In this document: positions 43,719 to 52,767 of the stretch, piece after piece
How positions within the stretch are numbered: position 1 is the first letter of the stretch
Layout of the letters: every line of letters starts with the position of its first letter
DNA from: Lacinutrix sp. Bg11-31
Lineage (GTDB): Bacteria > Bacteroidota > Bacteroidia > Flavobacteriales > Flavobacteriaceae
Assembly (NCBI RefSeq): GCF_002831665.1
Contig: NZ_CP025118.1
Location: forward strand, 2,914,001 to 2,978,000
Direction: 5' to 3'
Length of the DNA stretch: 64,000 bases
Notes under the pieces: generated by a model
Databases searched by the model: none
Told to the model about the DNA's origin: nothing
What the model saw: only the letters and a program-made list of their open reading frames with translations
Translations under genes and position numbers: made by a program

Positions 43719-43767
43719 GAGCGCAGCGAAGAATCTCATTGATTGAAAAAAATTCTTCGCTACGCTC
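43719..43767. repeat. 16-base inverted repeat after OsmC
   Basis: GAGCGCAGCGAAGAAT (43719-43734) and ATTCTTCGCTACGCTC (43752-43767) pair with one mismatch around a 17-base loop. The element begins with GTCATTCAG 7 bases after the stop. It resembles the widely dispersed palindromes of Flavobacteria; it could act as a 3' hairpin. Confidence 0.65.
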
Positions 43768-43842
43768 TTAATGATACCTTAAATTAATAAGAGTTCGAGT
43801 AAGTAAACTATTCACTTATAACTATTCACTTTTCACTTAACC

Positions 43843-45534
43843 ATGCGTTGGACTTTAAAACCAAAACCCAATCTTGAAACTGTAAAATCCTTACAGTCTG
43901 CCTTACAAGTAGAAGAATCCATTGCAGCACTCTTAGTACAAAGAGGAATAGAAACTTACGAGCAAGCCAAAGATTTTTTTAGACCAAGCTTAAGTCATTT
44001 ACACGATCCTTTTTTAATGAAGGATATGCAAAAAGCAGTCGAGCGTATTGAAAAAGCGATAGTAAATAACGAGAATATATTGGTTTATGGCGATTATGAT
44101 GTAGATGGTACAACAGCAGTATCGTTAATGTCTTCGTATTTAAAAACCGAATACCCTAATGTTGCCACATACATTCCAGACCGTTATGGAGAAGGTTACG
44201 GTGTCTCTTTTCAAGGCATCGATTTTGCCGAAGACAATAATTTTACGCTAATTATTGCTTTAGATTGTGGTATAAAAGCAATTGATAAAGTCGCTTACGC
44301 GGAAGAAAAAAACATCGATTTTATAATTTGCGATCACCACAGGCCAGGAGATCAAATACCAAATGCAGTAGCCGTTTTAGATCCTAAACAAAACGATTGT
44401 AATTATCCTTATAATGAGCTTTGTGGCTGTGGTGTTGGTTTTAAACTAATACAAGCCTTAGCTTCTAGAAAAGGAAAAACGATTGAAGATTTAGTAGAAT
44501 ATCTCGATTTGGTAGCCACAGCAATAGGCGCAGATATTGTACCTATTACTGGCGAAAATAGAATTTTGGCTTATTTTGGTTTACAAGTTATTAACCAACA
44601 ACCAAGAGCTGGTTTTAAAGCGATAATAAATCAAATTAAAAAAGAAACACTAACTATTACAGATGTTGTATTTGTTATTGCGCCAAGAATAAATGCTGCT
44701 GGTAGAATGAAACATGGTCAATATGCGGTAGATTTATTAACCGAAACCAATGTTGAAGCAGCTGAGGTGTGCGCAAAAGAAATAGAAGATTTTAATACCG
44801 ATAGACGTGAAACAGATAGACAAATTACAATCGAAGCTCTCGAGCATATTGAAAAACAAAAAGAAAAGAAAAGGATTACTACTGTTGTTTATAGCAAAGA
44901 CTGGCATAAAGGTGTTATTGGTATTGTTGCTAGTAGATTAATAGAAACCTATTACAGACCAACATTAGTATTTACTAAAAGTGGCGATAAATTAGCCGCT
45001 TCTGCACGTTCTGTAAAAGGTTTCGACGTTTATAATGCGTTAGAGGCTTGCTCTGAACATATCGAGCAATTTGGAGGCCATAAATACGCTGCTGGTTTAA
45101 CACTTAAAGAAGAAAACTACGAAGCCTTTAAACAAAAGTTTGAAGAAGTAGTAGAGGCTACAATAGACAAAAGATTATTAACGCCAGAAATTACAATAGA
45201 TAGACAATTAGAATTAAACCAAATCGATGATAAATTAATGCGGATTATCCGCCAGTTTGCGCCTTTTGGACCAGGAAATATGTCGCCAGTTTTTATGAGC
45301 GATAATCTTAAAGATACTGGTTATGGTAAATGTGTTGGTGAAGACGATAAGCACTTACGAATTACCGTAAAACAACCCAATAGCAACCAGATAGTATGCA
45401 TCGGTTTTGGTTTAGGCGAAAGGCTAAGCCTTATTAAAGACAAAAAACCGTTTAAAGCGACTTATTCTATAGACGAAAACGAGTGGCAAGGTCATGTGTC
45501 TTTGCAATTGAAATTGCGAGATATACAGGAATAA
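43843..45534 (+). CDS. recJ: Single-stranded-DNA-specific exonuclease RecJ
   Basis: 563 residues. The DHH phosphoesterase motifs are VYGDYDVDGTTA (I), ALDCGIKA (II), CDHHRPGD (III) and a DHHA1-linker with GGHKYAAG. The C-terminal OB-like fold is present. It degrades 5' single strands in recombination and mismatch repair. The length is that of RecJ. Confidence 0.95.
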   Translation: MRWTLKPKPNLETVKSLQSALQVEESIAALLVQRGIETYEQAKDFFRPSLSHLHDPFLMKDMQKAVERIEKAIVNNENILVYGDYDVDGTTAVSLMSSYLKTEYPNVATYIPDRYGEGYGVSFQGIDFAEDNNFTLIIALDCGIKAIDKVAYAEEKNIDFIICDHHRPGDQIPNAVAVLDPKQNDCNYPYNELCGCGVGFKLIQALASRKGKTIEDLVEYLDLVATAIGADIVPITGENRILAYFGLQVINQQPRAGFKAIINQIKKETLTITDVVFVIAPRINAAGRMKHGQYAVDLLTETNVEAAEVCAKEIEDFNTDRRETDRQITIEALEHIEKQKEKKRITTVVYSKDWHKGVIGIVASRLIETYYRPTLVFTKSGDKLAASARSVKGFDVYNALEACSEHIEQFGGHKYAAGLTLKEENYEAFKQKFEEVVEATIDKRLLTPEITIDRQLELNQIDDKLMRIIRQFAPFGPGNMSPVFMSDNLKDTGYGKCVGEDDKHLRITVKQPNSNQIVCIGFGLGERLSLIKDKKPFKATYSIDENEWQGHVSLQLKLRDIQE

Positions 45535-45552
45535 AAACAGTGTTTTAATACA

Positions 45553-46827
45553 ATGAATAAAATTAAAAACGATCCCTACGCAGCATTGCGTTTTAAAGAA
45601 TTTAATACCTTTTTAACCATGCGTTTTTTCTTAGTTTTTGCATGGTCTATGCAATTTATTGTTATAGAATGGCAGGTGTATGCTTTAACTAAAGATCCTT
45701 TATCTCTTGGTATTATTGGTTTAATGGAAATTATTCCGGCTTTTACTATGGCATTATTTGCTGGACACATTGTCGATCAGCGCGAAAAACGAAATCTACT
45801 AGCTATTTGTTTAGCAGCTTTTTCTATTATAAGTTTTGCTTTGTTTTGGCTTACTTCAGGAACTGTTTCTCAAACGTGGTCTAAAACCAGTTTGTTATAT
45901 TCTATTTATGCTTTAGTCTTTTTTGGTGGTTTTTTACGCTCGTTTTTTGGGCCAACTATTTTTTCTTTGGTGGCTTTAATTGTACCCAAAAAAATCTATC
46001 CTAATGCAGCAACTTGGAATAGTTCTACCTGGCAAATGTCGCGTGTTTTAGGTGTTGCTTTTGCAGGTTTTTCTATTGGTTGGATTGGTGTACATTGGTC
46101 GTTATGCATTGTTTTTTGTTTAGTAATGGTAGCACTAGCTATGGTGTTTCAGATTTCTAAAAAGCCAATATTAAACCCTAAAATAGGTGAGCCTATTATG
46201 CAAAGTTTAAAAGAAGGCGTTAGTTTTGTGTTTAAAACAAAAGCAATATTAGGTGCTTTAACGTTAGATATGGTTTCTGTTTTATTTGGTGGAGCAGTAG
46301 CACTTTTAGCTGTTTTTGCAGAAGATATTTTAAAAGTAGGACCACAAGGTTTTGGGATTTTAGTAGCAGCACCTTCTGTTGGTGCTTTTTTAACTATGTT
46401 AGTTACAGCTTATATTCCAATTAGTAAAAATGCAGGTATGAAATTGCTTGTCGCTATTTTTGGTTTTGGTGTTTGTATTATTGTATTTGGTTTATCTTCT
46501 ATATTTTGGATTTCTGTAGTAGCATTGTTTTTTAGTGGTGTAACAGATGGTGTTTCTATGGTGATTAGGCAAACCATCCTTCAGCTAAAAACGCCAGATC
46601 ATATGCGTGGTCGAGTATCTTCAGTAAACTCTATGTTTGTTGGTTCGTCTAACGAGTTAGGAGCTTTTGAAAGTGGTGTAACTGCAAAGCTTATGGGAAC
46701 AGCAACTGCTGTTGTTTTTGGAGGTGCAATGACGTTAATTACCGTAGTAACTACAGGAATTGTATCGCCTTCATTTAGAAAATTAGACCTTACAAAAGAT
46801 TTCGAGGAACACGAAAAAGAAGAGTGA
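45553..46827 (+). CDS. MFS transporter
   Basis: 424 residues with 12 predicted membrane helices. It opens with NDPYAALRFKEFNTFLTMR and has a cytoplasmic loop AGHIVDQREKRNLLA between helices 2 and 3, and a second half with RQTILQLKTPDHMRGRVSSVNS. It resembles the MdtG/enterobactin-exporter type of efflux carrier. Its substrate is not predictable. It lies 18 bases after recJ and 2 bases before the end of the convergent sulfatase. Confidence 0.85.
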   Translation: MNKIKNDPYAALRFKEFNTFLTMRFFLVFAWSMQFIVIEWQVYALTKDPLSLGIIGLMEIIPAFTMALFAGHIVDQREKRNLLAICLAAFSIISFALFWLTSGTVSQTWSKTSLLYSIYALVFFGGFLRSFFGPTIFSLVALIVPKKIYPNAATWNSSTWQMSRVLGVAFAGFSIGWIGVHWSLCIVFCLVMVALAMVFQISKKPILNPKIGEPIMQSLKEGVSFVFKTKAILGALTLDMVSVLFGGAVALLAVFAEDILKVGPQGFGILVAAPSVGAFLTMLVTAYIPISKNAGMKLLVAIFGFGVCIIVFGLSSIFWISVVALFFSGVTDGVSMVIRQTILQLKTPDHMRGRVSSVNSMFVGSSNELGAFESGVTAKLMGTATAVVFGGAMTLITVVTTGIVSPSFRKLDLTKDFEEHEKEE

Positions 46828-46829
46828 AT

Positions 46830-48149
46830 TTAATTTCTAATAGAAATTAACTCTGCCAATAATTCATCTTTTATTGTAGCATCTTCAGTACTTAATGGTA
46901 ATTGAGTTGTACTTAATAAATTAGGGTTTTCAAATTCATTATTTATTAAATTATATAAAGCCTCAGAGCCATCATCAAACAAAATGTATTTGTGTGTAGC
47001 ATTTCTAATGGTATAATCTGAACCACCAGAATCATTTCCAATTTCAGTATAAGTATAATCTCTTTTTTCAGCAGTAGTTGTAGACAATAAATCTATAAAG
47101 CTTTTACTATCATTAACTTCTGTAGTATTAGTTCCTGCAATATTTGCTATGGTTGCAAACAAATCTGTAGTATTTAATAAAGCATCTTCACTGGTGTTTA
47201 TACGTGATATATCTTTGCCGGAAATAATCATTGGCACATTAACGCCACCTTGGTAAACGGTTCCTTTTGCACGAAAACTATTATACTCTTGCACAACTTG
47301 ATTTGGCGTGCCGTTATCTCCAATAAAAATAAAGACGGTATTTGCCTTTTCTTCCTCTGGTAGCGATGCAATAAAGCGTCCCATTTCTGTATCTAAAGCC
47401 TCCAACATTGCTAAATAGTATGGCAACGGATTTGCATTTATGCTTGCATCGTCTGTTGGTAAAACACCTTGAGAATGTAAATTATCTGGTGGTAAGTGAA
47501 ATGGTGTATGTGGCGCGTTATAAGCCAACCATAAAAACCAAGGTTGTGTTTGTTGGTTTACCCAATCTATTGCTAAATCTGTAAATTTTGTTGTTGTATA
47601 TTCTGTTGAATTTGTTGTTTGTCCGTTTTCAGTTAAATTCCAATTGGTGTAAGACTGTACACCTCCATTTAATAAACCTGCATAATAATCAATTCCCATA
47701 TCTGTTGGATGATTTGCGCTATTCGATAAATGCCATTTGCCAATAACAGCGTGGCTATACGTATTTCCAGTATTATTATCTAAATAACTTTGCAAAGAGG
47801 TCTCACTGGTTGAGAGTTCGTCTCCAACTTTCAAAATATTAGTTCTAAAACCATATTTACCTGTAATAATGCTAGATCGTGTTGGTGTGCAAACAGGATT
47901 CGACCATAAATTATTAAACCGAATACCATTATTTATCATGCTTTGTAAATTAGGCATGTTTGGTTTTGTATTTCCAATAGTGTAACCAGGAGTTGCGTCT
48001 AAACCCATATCATCTGCAATAATTAGTACAATATTTGGCTTTGAAGTATTGGTTTCTGAAGGCGTTTCTGTAACTATTTTATCGTCGTTTCCACAAGAAA
48101 AGAGTGTTACCATGAAAAATAATGAAGCAAATATTTGTTTGGTTTTCAT
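46830..48149 (-). CDS. Sulfatase (formylglycine type), lipoprotein
   Basis: 439 residues. The lipobox is at Cys19 (LFSCGNDD). The core starts KPNIVLIIADDMGLDATPGY and the modified residue is Cys87 in NPVCTPTRSS (C-x-P-x-R). The second sulfatase signature is GKWHLSNSANHP, with IFIGDNGTP for the metal Asp-Asn. It removes sulfate esters, perhaps from algal polysaccharides. No carbohydrate-utilisation cluster is next to it. Confidence 0.9.
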   Translation of the reverse strand: MKTKQIFASLFFMVTLFSCGNDDKIVTETPSETNTSKPNIVLIIADDMGLDATPGYTIGNTKPNMPNLQSMINNGIRFNNLWSNPVCTPTRSSIITGKYGFRTNILKVGDELSTSETSLQSYLDNNTGNTYSHAVIGKWHLSNSANHPTDMGIDYYAGLLNGGVQSYTNWNLTENGQTTNSTEYTTTKFTDLAIDWVNQQTQPWFLWLAYNAPHTPFHLPPDNLHSQGVLPTDDASINANPLPYYLAMLEALDTEMGRFIASLPEEEKANTVFIFIGDNGTPNQVVQEYNSFRAKGTVYQGGVNVPMIISGKDISRINTSEDALLNTTDLFATIANIAGTNTTEVNDSKSFIDLLSTTTAEKRDYTYTEIGNDSGGSDYTIRNATHKYILFDDGSEALYNLINNEFENPNLLSTTQLPLSTEDATIKDELLAELISIRN

Positions 48150-48305
48150 AAACTAAGTTTAGGTTAAGACTCTAAAATTGAGCAATAGTTTAATATTAAG
48201 GAATTAATCTACTCAGGTTTTCTTCTTGATTAATGTGATATGTAATGTTTTTTCATTTTCTAATACATAATAAACAATACAATAGACATTAAATTCAAAT
48301 TCTCT

Positions 48306-48313
48306 TATATTTG
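48306..48313 (+). promoter_or_regulatory. -7 promoter box of the peptidoglycan-binding gene
   Basis: TATATTTG matches TAnnTTTG. A longer reading frame beginning with TTG at 48311 would overlap this box, so the ATG at 48353 is the better start. Confidence 0.5.
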
Positions 48314-48352
48314 TATATAGCTAACGAAATCGTTTATTCAATTAAAGGACTA

Positions 48353-49012
48353 ATGAAAAAAATTCTTCTCTTTATACTTGCTGTTATTATTCTAATTTTT
48401 GGGTATTCTCAATACAAAGAATATCAACGTTTTCATCCTGAAAATGCAAACATAAAAGCGTCTGAAAACATAGACCTAAACTACCACAGTCAAGAAACTG
48501 TTTATAATTATTATGATGCTTTAGAAGCTGTAAATAATTACATGCAAATGCAATGGAGTGCCAACAGTATAGATGTTAGAAGCCCAGAGAATGATGATGC
48601 GGAAACAACTTTGGCAGTTTTAGAATATGGACGAAAAGTAGCGAAAGCAAATTACTATAAAGCTATTTTAGAAGCATCTAAAACGTTTAAAAATAAAGGT
48701 TTAACTAATGAAGAGATTAAATTATTTGAAATAAAAGGTGTTTCTATAACTGAACATAATAAAGAAGAAATGTCTTTAAAAGAAAAACAACTATTACTAA
48801 ATATGATGCCACAAAAAGCTTTGTATTCGGGTGAGAAAAGCGCTTTTATTTATGAAATGCAAAAGCTTTTGGTTAAAAAAGGTTATGACATTTCTGTAGA
48901 TGGTGTTTATCAAACTATTACATCTGAGGCACTTAAAGGCTTTGAAGAAAAAAACAACTTGTTCCCAGATGGTAAAATTGATTTAAAGACTTTAGATTTA
49001 TTACTAAAATAA
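48353..49012 (+). CDS. Membrane-anchored peptidoglycan-binding domain protein
   Basis: 219 residues. An N-terminal transmembrane helix (KKILLFILAVIILIFGYSQY) is followed by a helical domain of unknown fold (about 25-150) and a PG_binding_1-type domain at the end (about 155-219, with IYEMQKLLVKKGYDISVDGVYQ and LFPDGKIDLKTLDLL). It should tether to the cell wall from the inner membrane. I do not recognise the central part. Confidence 0.7.
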   Translation: MKKILLFILAVIILIFGYSQYKEYQRFHPENANIKASENIDLNYHSQETVYNYYDALEAVNNYMQMQWSANSIDVRSPENDDAETTLAVLEYGRKVAKANYYKAILEASKTFKNKGLTNEEIKLFEIKGVSITEHNKEEMSLKEKQLLLNMMPQKALYSGEKSAFIYEMQKLLVKKGYDISVDGVYQTITSEALKGFEEKNNLFPDGKIDLKTLDLLLK

Positions 49013-49093
49013 ATGACTATATTTAGCATTCTAAATTAGAGATTATTGCCCATAATTTTTTAATGATAAAAACCTATAACACTGACAACTAAA

Positions 49094-49789
49094 GTGATTT
49101 TTAAAAACCTAGCATTAATGTTAGGTGGATTTAGTATAGTTATTTCATTGACAACATATAGCTGGCTAGAGTTTTACTCTAAACCGTTATTTCATGCTGT
49201 TCTATTAATTGCTTACAGTCTTTTGTCAAAAAAGATTAAGCCTTTATTTTATTTGTTTTATTTAAGCGCTATGGCTGTAGAGTATATGGCTAAATCTACT
49301 ATTGTTTTTAATATTCTTTGGGTTGTATTGGGATATACAATATGCTTCTCTAGTGGTATTATATTATTATTTCCATTATTAAAAAAAGGAAAACTAAGGC
49401 TTAAAGGTGTAAACCGGATCTTTGTTTTAATAGTAATTACATCTTTGGGTTATATTATTCTCTCTACTTATATAACGTTTCTTAGTGAGCTTAATACTAG
49501 CTTATTTTTTGCTTCTGGATTACTTCCGTTTACAGCTTTTTTAGCGAGTTGTTTTTATATTACCTCTGTATACAATCACCCTAATAGTATTTATTTGTTT
49601 TTAACAGGTATTGGATATAGTATAACGTGTCTTCTTGGTCTTATTATTTTGGCTTTACAAGTGCAAAATGTGATGCTTTCGGGGCTTCTAAATTTAAGCG
49701 AATTAATAGCTCAATTTTGTTTTGTCTTTTTTATGATTGATTTTAACGAAGTACTTAACAATAGAGATATTATTGCTTTAGAAGATTAG
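49094..49789 (+). CDS. Multi-pass membrane protein of unknown function
   Basis: 231 residues with about eight hydrophobic segments. It is read from a GTG at 49094; a later ATG (49118, MLGGFS) is possible. A YhhN/lysoplasmalogenase-like topology is conceivable, but I see no motif that settles it. It is 81 bases after the peptidoglycan-binding gene, and its stop overlaps that of the LpxH-like gene. Confidence 0.6.
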   Translation: MIFKNLALMLGGFSIVISLTTYSWLEFYSKPLFHAVLLIAYSLLSKKIKPLFYLFYLSAMAVEYMAKSTIVFNILWVVLGYTICFSSGIILLFPLLKKGKLRLKGVNRIFVLIVITSLGYIILSTYITFLSELNTSLFFASGLLPFTAFLASCFYITSVYNHPNSIYLFLTGIGYSITCLLGLIILALQVQNVMLSGLLNLSELIAQFCFVFFMIDFNEVLNNRDIIALED

Positions 49790-50538
49790 TACTCTTTTAA
49801 CTCCAACGTTTCACCATCGAAAACACCATAAGTATAATAGCTAACCCAATCGCCAAGGTTTACGTATCTTGAATTTTCATTTAATTTTATATCTAAAGGT
49901 AAATGTCTGTGTCCGAAAATAAAGAAATCCCTGTGTTTGGTTTCTAGTTTGCGTTTGCAGTATTGTGCTAGCCACTCGTTGTCTTCTCCTAAAAACTTAG
50001 CATCGTCGTCTCCAGAAATCATTTTATTTTTAACCGAAAGATGTTGTGCTAAACGAATTCCAATATCTGGGTGTAACCATCTATATAACCATTTAGAAAT
50101 AGGATTGGTAAATACTTTTTTCATGCGTTTATAGCCTTTGTCTCCAGGACCTAAGCCGTCTCCATGACCAATAAAAAAAGTAGTATTGTTAAAAGTGTAT
50201 TCTTGTGGTTTGTGGTAAACAGGTATGTTTAGTTCTTCTTCAAAATAGCCATTCATCCATAGGTCGTGATTACCAACAAAGTAATGTATTGGTATTCCGG
50301 AGTCGCTTATTTCGGCTAATTTACCAAGTGTTCTAGTGAACCCTTTTGGAATTACGGTTTTGTATTCCATCCACATATCGAACAAATCGCCAAGTAAAAA
50401 AATCACAGCTGCGTCTTCTTTTATCTCATCTAACCAAGCAACAAATTTTTGTTCACGTGGAAAGGATTGCTCTTTTGTAGGAGCACCTAAATGATTGTCT
50501 GAAGCGAAATATATTTTCTTTCCTTTTGGAATTTGCAT
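49786..50538 (-). CDS. lpxH: UDP-2,3-diacylglucosamine diphosphatase (LpxH-like)
   Basis: 250 residues of calcineurin-type phosphoesterase. Metal ligands lie in FASDNHLGAPT, LGDLFDMWMEY, FVGNHDLWM, GHGDGLGPG and FGHRHLP. It cleaves UDP-2,3-diacyl-GlcN to lipid X in lipid A synthesis, and flavobacterial members of this family are usually given that role. Other lpx genes are not in the window, so LpxH assignment rests on family alone. Confidence 0.85.
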   Translation of the reverse strand: MQIPKGKKIYFASDNHLGAPTKEQSFPREQKFVAWLDEIKEDAAVIFLLGDLFDMWMEYKTVIPKGFTRTLGKLAEISDSGIPIHYFVGNHDLWMNGYFEEELNIPVYHKPQEYTFNNTTFFIGHGDGLGPGDKGYKRMKKVFTNPISKWLYRWLHPDIGIRLAQHLSVKNKMISGDDDAKFLGEDNEWLAQYCKRKLETKHRDFFIFGHRHLPLDIKLNENSRYVNLGDWVSYYTYGVFDGETLELKEY

Positions 50539-50554
50539 GTTGTAAATATAACTA

Positions 50555-50574
50555 ATTCCTGCGAAGGCAGGAAT
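50555..50574. repeat. Perfect 8-base inverted repeat
   Basis: ATTCCTGC and GCAGGAAT enclose a 4-base loop (GAAG). It lies 16 bases before the LpxH-like start. It is the sort of short palindrome scattered widely in these genomes. Confidence 0.5.
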
Positions 50575-50624
50575 CTCTTAGTAGATTTGCGATGTCTTTT
50601 TGTTTGGTTGAAAACATAGTATAT

Positions 50625-50744
50625 GAGCGCGTTAAGGATTGTAACGGCATCCTTTTTTTTTTTTTTTGAGATCTTAAATTAAGTTTGAGACTGTTCCTTA
50701 GAAAAAAAAGATATAGTGTAAAGCCTGACCTTTAGGTAACGCCC
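50625..50744 (+). repeat. Two-module intergenic element, copy C
   Basis: Module 1 is AAGGATTGTAACGGCATCC followed by a run of about 17 T. Module 2, about 55 bases on, is AAAGATATAGTGTAAAGCCTG, then an ACCTTTAGGT hairpin, then AACGCCC. It is antisense to both flanking minus-strand genes and lies between the LpxH-like and QueD-like genes. See copies A and B. Confidence 0.75.
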
Positions 50745-50751
50745 TAATTAT

Positions 50752-51204
50752 TTAACTGTTTTCACTAGCATACCACTCGGCATACGAACTATCCGTTTCC
50801 TGAAGTTTTAAGGAGTGTAATTGTATGTTTTTTGGTAAACGGTTTTTAATTTTTTTAGCAAAATCAATAACCATCATTTCACTTGTTGGTTGGTAATCTA
50901 CTAGTAAAACGTTGTGACCTCTGTCTTTAAGTTCTTTTGCAAGCTCTACATGTGGTGTGTTTTTGTTAAAAACGGTTGCATGATCGAAGACGTTTACTAT
51001 TTCTTCTTTTACTATTTTTTTAAGATCTGTAAAGTCGATAACCATCCCAAATTTAACGTTTGTGTTATCAGAAATTGGCTTACCAAAAACGGTTACAGAG
51101 AGTTTGTAACTATGTCCATGAACGTTTTTACATTTTCCATCGTAACCATAAAGTGCGTGGCCAGTTTCGAATGAAAAAAGCTTAGTTATACGAATGTTTC
51201 CCAT
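50752..51204 (-). CDS. queD: 6-carboxytetrahydropterin synthase-like (QueD family)
   Basis: 150 residues. Zinc ligands are His in ETGHALYGY and the pair in VHGHSYKL; a Cys in GKCKNVHGH is the catalytic Cys of QueD. The reaction is 7,8-dihydroneopterin triphosphate to 6-carboxytetrahydropterin in queuosine synthesis. A PTPS-type specificity is possible, as no other que genes are here. Its ATG overlaps the stop of the 33-residue ORF upstream (TAATG). Confidence 0.85.
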   Translation of the reverse strand: MGNIRITKLFSFETGHALYGYDGKCKNVHGHSYKLSVTVFGKPISDNTNVKFGMVIDFTDLKKIVKEEIVNVFDHATVFNKNTPHVELAKELKDRGHNVLLVDYQPTSEMMVIDFAKKIKNRLPKNIQLHSLKLQETDSSYAEWYASENS

Positions 51205-51305
51205 TATCTACGGTTTTTGTATCTATTATATATATATATTATAATGATAATAAAGGCGAGGATGGCGAAAAAACCACTGCCTCCTAAAAAGTTTAATATT
51301 TCCAT
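51204..51305 (-). CDS. 33-residue single-pass membrane protein
   Basis: Reading from the ATG at 51305, the frame gives MEILNFLGGSGFFAILAF, then a run of Ile, then YIYNRYKNRR, ending with a TAA that overlaps the queD ATG by one base (TAATG). It has one hydrophobic helix (about 10-26) and a basic C-terminal tail. An A-rich stretch precedes the ATG. It lies between the MATE gene and queD in the same direction and looks like a translationally coupled small membrane protein. I find no family for it. Confidence 0.65.
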   Translation of the reverse strand: MEILNFLGGSGFFAILAFIIIIIYIYNRYKNRR

Positions 51306-51342
51306 TTTTTTTATTTTAATGAGTTTTAAGCTCGCTCCAAAG

Positions 51343-52677
51343 TTAATTCTTTTGTGATAGTGGTAAAAATTCTTTTCTAAATTTTATGATTAATGGAAGC
51401 CCACGAACAGTAATCCAAAATGTTAGTGCTATAAAAATACCTGTTAACTTTAGATTGTATTGGTCTAAAATGTAGAGTGTGGGTAAGAAAACGGCAAATG
51501 TAGCTATTAATAAAAGGTTTCTTAAGTCTGCCATCTTGCCGAGCCCTTTAAACATGCCGTCGAAGATAAATGCTAATGCACACAATGGTTGCATAGCTAA
51601 AACAATCCAGAAAACGCTATAAAATTGTTCTAAAACTTCGGGTTCTTTAATAAAGATTCTTCCTATTTGGTAGTAAAATAATGCTCCTAAAATAGCGATA
51701 ATTAATCCTATTGCGATGCCATATCTTATAAGACTGTTACTTAAAGAGATGAGTTTGCCATATTCTTTTCCGCCAACTAATTTACCAGACAAAATATTAC
51801 CAGCACTTGCATAACCGTCTATTAAAAAGGCTCCTAAAAACCATAAGTTTATTGCTATTGTGTAGGCTGCAATATATTCTTTACCATAACCTGTAGCAAA
51901 GCGTGTGGCAAAATATAAGGTAACGTTTAAAGCTATGGTTCTTATTATTAAATTGGCAATCATTAATAAAAAGCGATTCATTTCTTTATTAAAAGGAAAG
52001 CTAAAAGTTAGAGGAATATCTGTTTTTTTAAGAAGGTAATATGCAGATAGTAAGGCCATTAAAAACTGAGCAATTACACTTGCATAAGCTGCGCCTTGAA
52101 TATGCATTGCTGGAATAATATCTAAAATACCATAAACCAATGCGTAATCTAAAATAACGTTTGCTATTGCTCCAATTATAGCAATTACCATTGGGTAATA
52201 AGTGTTTTGCAAACCTCTAAATGCTCCAAAAACAGCAATGGTAAATAGTGTAAATGGGAAGCCAAAAACACGAATGTTATAGTAGTCTACGGAATAGTCT
52301 AGAATTAGATTTTCGGCATTATAAAGTTTAAAAATGGATTCGGCAAAAGGATAAGTGGCCATAATAATTAAGATGCTTAACGAGGTAATAATAAAAATGG
52401 CTTGAGCTGGTAGATTTTTAATTTCGTCTAATTTATTTGCTCCTAAATATTGCGAAACTATAGACGAAATAGCACTTCTGGTTTGTCCAAACACCCAAAT
52501 TAACATGGATAAAAAGGTAGAAACAATACCAACTGCTGCAAGAGATTCTGTAGCATTAAAATCCACATTTCCAATAATAGCCGCATCTGTTAGAGAGAGT
52601 ATAGGTTCAGAAACACCTGCAATAAGTGCTGGAATAGCTAATTTGTTTATATGTTTTAAGCTAATATTAGTACTCAA
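51343..52677 (-). CDS. MATE family multidrug/toxic-compound efflux transporter
   Basis: 444 residues with 12 membrane helices in the two-fold MATE arrangement (the repeats begin near residues 10 and 235). Typical segments are SLTDAAIIGNVD, FRGLQNTYYPM and FLIDGYASAGNILSGKLVGG. It exports cationic compounds using Na+ or H+. Upstream of the small ORF and queD, it is likely transcribed with them. Confidence 0.9.
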   Translation of the reverse strand: MSTNISLKHINKLAIPALIAGVSEPILSLTDAAIIGNVDFNATESLAAVGIVSTFLSMLIWVFGQTRSAISSIVSQYLGANKLDEIKNLPAQAIFIITSLSILIIMATYPFAESIFKLYNAENLILDYSVDYYNIRVFGFPFTLFTIAVFGAFRGLQNTYYPMVIAIIGAIANVILDYALVYGILDIIPAMHIQGAAYASVIAQFLMALLSAYYLLKKTDIPLTFSFPFNKEMNRFLLMIANLIIRTIALNVTLYFATRFATGYGKEYIAAYTIAINLWFLGAFLIDGYASAGNILSGKLVGGKEYGKLISLSNSLIRYGIAIGLIIAILGALFYYQIGRIFIKEPEVLEQFYSVFWIVLAMQPLCALAFIFDGMFKGLGKMADLRNLLLIATFAVFLPTLYILDQYNLKLTGIFIALTFWITVRGLPLIIKFRKEFLPLSQKN

Positions 52678-52731
52678 GATAGATTATATTTTTAGATAAG
52701 ACGAAGGTCGTAAGATTTAGTATAAAAACTG

Positions 52732-52739
52732 TATTTTTG
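52732..52739 (+). promoter_or_regulatory. -7 promoter box of the universal stress protein gene
   Basis: TATTTTTG is an exact TAnnTTTG match, 29 bases before the ATG. The -33 element is not clear. Confidence 0.5.
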
Positions 52740-52767
52740 CACCATAAATACTCTTAATAAAAACACC

